DNA of 64,000 nucleotides. Origin: Pseudoalteromonas luteoviolacea. GTDB lineage: Bacteria > Pseudomonadota > Gammaproteobacteria > Enterobacterales > Alteromonadaceae. The stretch's first letter is position 1. The number at the start of each line of letters is the position of its first letter. Location of the stretch: assembly GCF_018100925.1 (NCBI RefSeq), contig NZ_JAGJEH010000010.1, forward strand, positions 182,760 through 246,759, written 5' to 3'. The notes beneath the pieces were generated by a model. That model ran no database searches and was not told where the DNA came from. It saw only the letters and a list, made by a program, of their open reading frames with translations. Position numbers and translations under genes: made by a program. This document shows, one piece after another, positions 62,692 through 64,000 of the stretch.

Positions 62692-63549
62692 ATGGAAAAC
62701 AAAATTACATTAACGCCAGAAAACATCCAGCAGGTACTTTCATCTTCATCTGCAGACCATCTAGTGTTGCTAAGCTTTTATAGTGCCCAGCATCCTGACT
62801 GCATTGCGCAGGCAGCCATTTTAGATGAATTGGCTGCGCAATATAGTAGCTGCATCACTATTGCTACATTAGATTGCGATCTACAGCAGGCTTTAGCAGG
62901 TCAACTTGCACAGCAAGTCGGACTGCAGGCACTTCCAACAGTAGTGGTTTTAAAAGCTGGCTCTCCAGTTGATGTATTAGCGGGTGCTAAAACAAAAGAA
63001 GAAATCACTAAAGTACTGACTGAACATTTACCTTCACCAGAACTGATTTTATTGGATCAAGCTAAACAAGCGTTGACTTCCGGAGATCTCAATGGGGCCT
63101 ATTCTCATGCAAAACAGGCCTATGATATTGCCAAAGGAAATCCGAGAGTGAACTTGGTGTTTGCTGATATTTGTATTCAAATACAGAAAACTGATGATGC
63201 GGCAGCTTTGCTTGCAACGATCCCAGAAGATCAACATGATGCTTACTACCACAACTTACAGGCGAAGTTAGTTCAAGCACAGGAAGCGCAAGAATCCCCT
63301 GAAGTGAAAAAGTTGATGCAAGCGGTAGAGCAAAACCCAGATGACTTATCGTTATTATGTGAACTTGCACAGGCACAAGTAGATGCTGGTCAAAAAGAAG
63401 AGGCGCTAGCGTCTTTGTTTAAGGTTTTGAGCAAAGACTTATCTTTTGGCGAAGCCAAAAAAGGGTTTTTAGATATTATCGCGTCTTTGCCTGATGGCGA
63501 CGCGGTAGCTGCAACCTTCCGTAGAAAATTATATAGTCTTCTCTACTAA
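62692..63549 (+). CDS. cnoX: Thioredoxin-like co-chaperone CnoX (YbbN)
   Basis: 285 residues: a thioredoxin domain (about 1-110) followed by TPR-like helices (about 115-285: DQAKQALTSGDLNGAYSHAKQAYDIAKGNPRVN). The redox site reads QHPDC (residues 33-37), with only one cysteine, like the SQHC of E. coli CnoX, so classical disulphide exchange is not expected. CnoX is a holdase that hands substrates to GroEL/DnaK under oxidative stress. Last protein gene before the rRNA operon. Confidence 0.92.
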   Translation: MENKITLTPENIQQVLSSSSADHLVLLSFYSAQHPDCIAQAAILDELAAQYSSCITIATLDCDLQQALAGQLAQQVGLQALPTVVVLKAGSPVDVLAGAKTKEEITKVLTEHLPSPELILLDQAKQALTSGDLNGAYSHAKQAYDIAKGNPRVNLVFADICIQIQKTDDAAALLATIPEDQHDAYYHNLQAKLVQAQEAQESPEVKKLMQAVEQNPDDLSLLCELAQAQVDAGQKEEALASLFKVLSKDLSFGEAKKGFLDIIASLPDGDAVAATFRRKLYSLLY

Positions 63550-63557
63550 AGTTTTTA

Positions 63558-63586
63558 TTCTCGGCGCAATAAATTCGCGCCGAGAA
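63558..63586 (+). terminator. Intrinsic terminator of cnoX
   Basis: TTCTCGGCGC (63558-63567) pairs with GCGCCGAGAA (63577-63586); ATTTCTT follows. It separates cnoX from the rRNA promoters. Confidence 0.7.
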
Positions 63587-63745
63587 ATTTCTTGCAACTT
63601 CTCAAATTTGTACAATACTTAAATTCCTTTTTCGAAAAGTCATGACATTTTGATTAAAAAATGATGACAAAGCTTATAGTTTTGGGTGTTTTAGAGTGAT
63701 TTTTGCTCATTTAAGTGTTTTTTATAAGTTTTCTCAAAAAAACAC

Positions 63746-63773
63746 TTGATCCAAATTTGGATCTCCCTATAAT
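63746..63773 (+). promoter_or_regulatory. rRNA operon promoter P1
   Basis: TTGATC (63746-63751) and TATAAT (63768-63773) with 16 bases between and a GCGCACCC discriminator, the GC-rich type used by stringently controlled rRNA promoters. An A/T-rich tract upstream (about 63717-63745) can act as UP element. Confidence 0.8.
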
Positions 63774-63872
63774 GCGCACCCACTGACATGGCGGGGCGCA
63801 AACAAAAACGCAAGCTAAAGTGAATGTGAAAGTTAAACGGAAAGCTTAATTAAGAAAAATTAAATTTTCTAG

Positions 63873-63900
63873 TTGACTTTAAAAGTGAAGCGGTTAATAT
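63873..63900 (+). promoter_or_regulatory. rRNA operon promoter P2
   Basis: TTGACT (63873-63878) and TAATAT (63895-63900), 16 bases apart, followed by GGCGCTCC, again a stringent-type discriminator. A/T-rich stretch 63847-63870 directly upstream. Confidence 0.8.
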
Positions 63901-63912
63901 GGCGCTCCACTT

Positions 63913-64000
63913 CGCAGCAACGCTGCGGTAACTGGCCAAGGGTTAGTTACATTGTTCTTTAAAAATATGAAGCAATCATCTGTGTGGGCACTCGTACAGG
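63913..64000 (+). other. 16S rRNA leader with boxB-like hairpin and boxA (16S gene lies beyond the window)
   Basis: CGCAGC (63913-63918) and GCTGCG (63922-63927) form a boxB-like hairpin. TGTTCTTTAAAAA (63953-63965) matches the rRNA boxA, which loads NusB/S10 for antitermination, and CTGTGTGGGCACTCG (63980-63994) matches the leader that follows boxA in E. coli rrn operons. The 16S sequence itself is not reached. Confidence 0.88.

Overview
The window looks like chromosomal DNA of a marine gammaproteobacterium of the Alteromonadales, most probably Pseudoalteromonas or a close relative. The clues are the conserved block initiator tRNA-rimP-nusA-infB-rbfA-truB-rpsO-pnp-nlpI, a MipA/DUF3019 pair, a six-gene Mrp antiporter with fused A and B subunits, a TyrR regulator, tyrosine-degradation genes and an rRNA leader at the right edge. 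The DNA is AT-leaning, with tightly packed and often overlapping genes. The genus is inferred from gene content; no 16S gene lies in the window.

Layout. 1-10.2 kb: LysE-type exporter (cut by the edge), Bcr/CflA efflux pump, a hotdog-fold protein, an M23 peptidase plus bactofilin pair, fumarylacetoacetase and 4-hydroxyphenylpyruvate dioxygenase, a POT peptide transporter, and a secreted lectin-like/beta-propeller protein. 10.3-29.0 kb (minus strand): seven overlapping or nearly abutting genes forming one unit. It encodes homologues of the poly-gamma-glutamate synthase parts PgsB, PgsC and PgsA/CapA, each enlarged, together with a CHASE2-like sensor, an inner-membrane-anchored periplasmic protein, a small secreted putative hydrolase and a very large protein ending in a predicted outer-membrane barrel. 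29.2-40.5 kb: tyrR (divergent), a thioesterase, ompW, dapE, a coupled three-gene unit (zinc phospholipase-like enzyme, parvulin-like protein, membrane-anchored coiled coil), mipA-DUF3019, a small lipoprotein, a divergent globin-like protein and a delta-class carbonic anhydrase. 40.6-52.1 kb: the translation/RNA-metabolism block, ending with nlpI and an HExxH protein. 52.3-58.1 kb: mrp (mnh) operon. 58.4-63.6 kb: chemoreceptor, topB and a CnoX-like thioredoxin. 63.7-64.0 kb: two tandem rRNA-type promoters and a boxA leader; the 16S gene starts beyond the window.

The most interesting element is the 18.7-kb pgs-like unit. Read together, its parts could span the whole Gram-negative envelope: a cytosolic amide ligase (PgsB) and membrane subunit (PgsC), a membrane sensor, a membrane-anchored periplasmic beta-rich protein, a periplasmic hydrolase, a CapA-type lipoprotein and an outer-membrane barrel. 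This layout resembles cellulose secretion (BcsA/B/Z/C), but with an amino-acid ligase core. By eye, the soluble half of PgsC carries two degenerate copies of the fold of the small hydrolase. The polymer made is unknown; polyglutamate is only the nearest precedent.

Regulatory signals seen include a TyrR-box-like palindrome over the -35 of tyrR and two more upstream of hpd, intrinsic terminators after many units, a stack of three hairpins between the initiator tRNA and rimP, and inverted repeats of unknown role upstream of mrp and downstream of the bcr gene. All domain and motif assignments are by reading; no database search was run.
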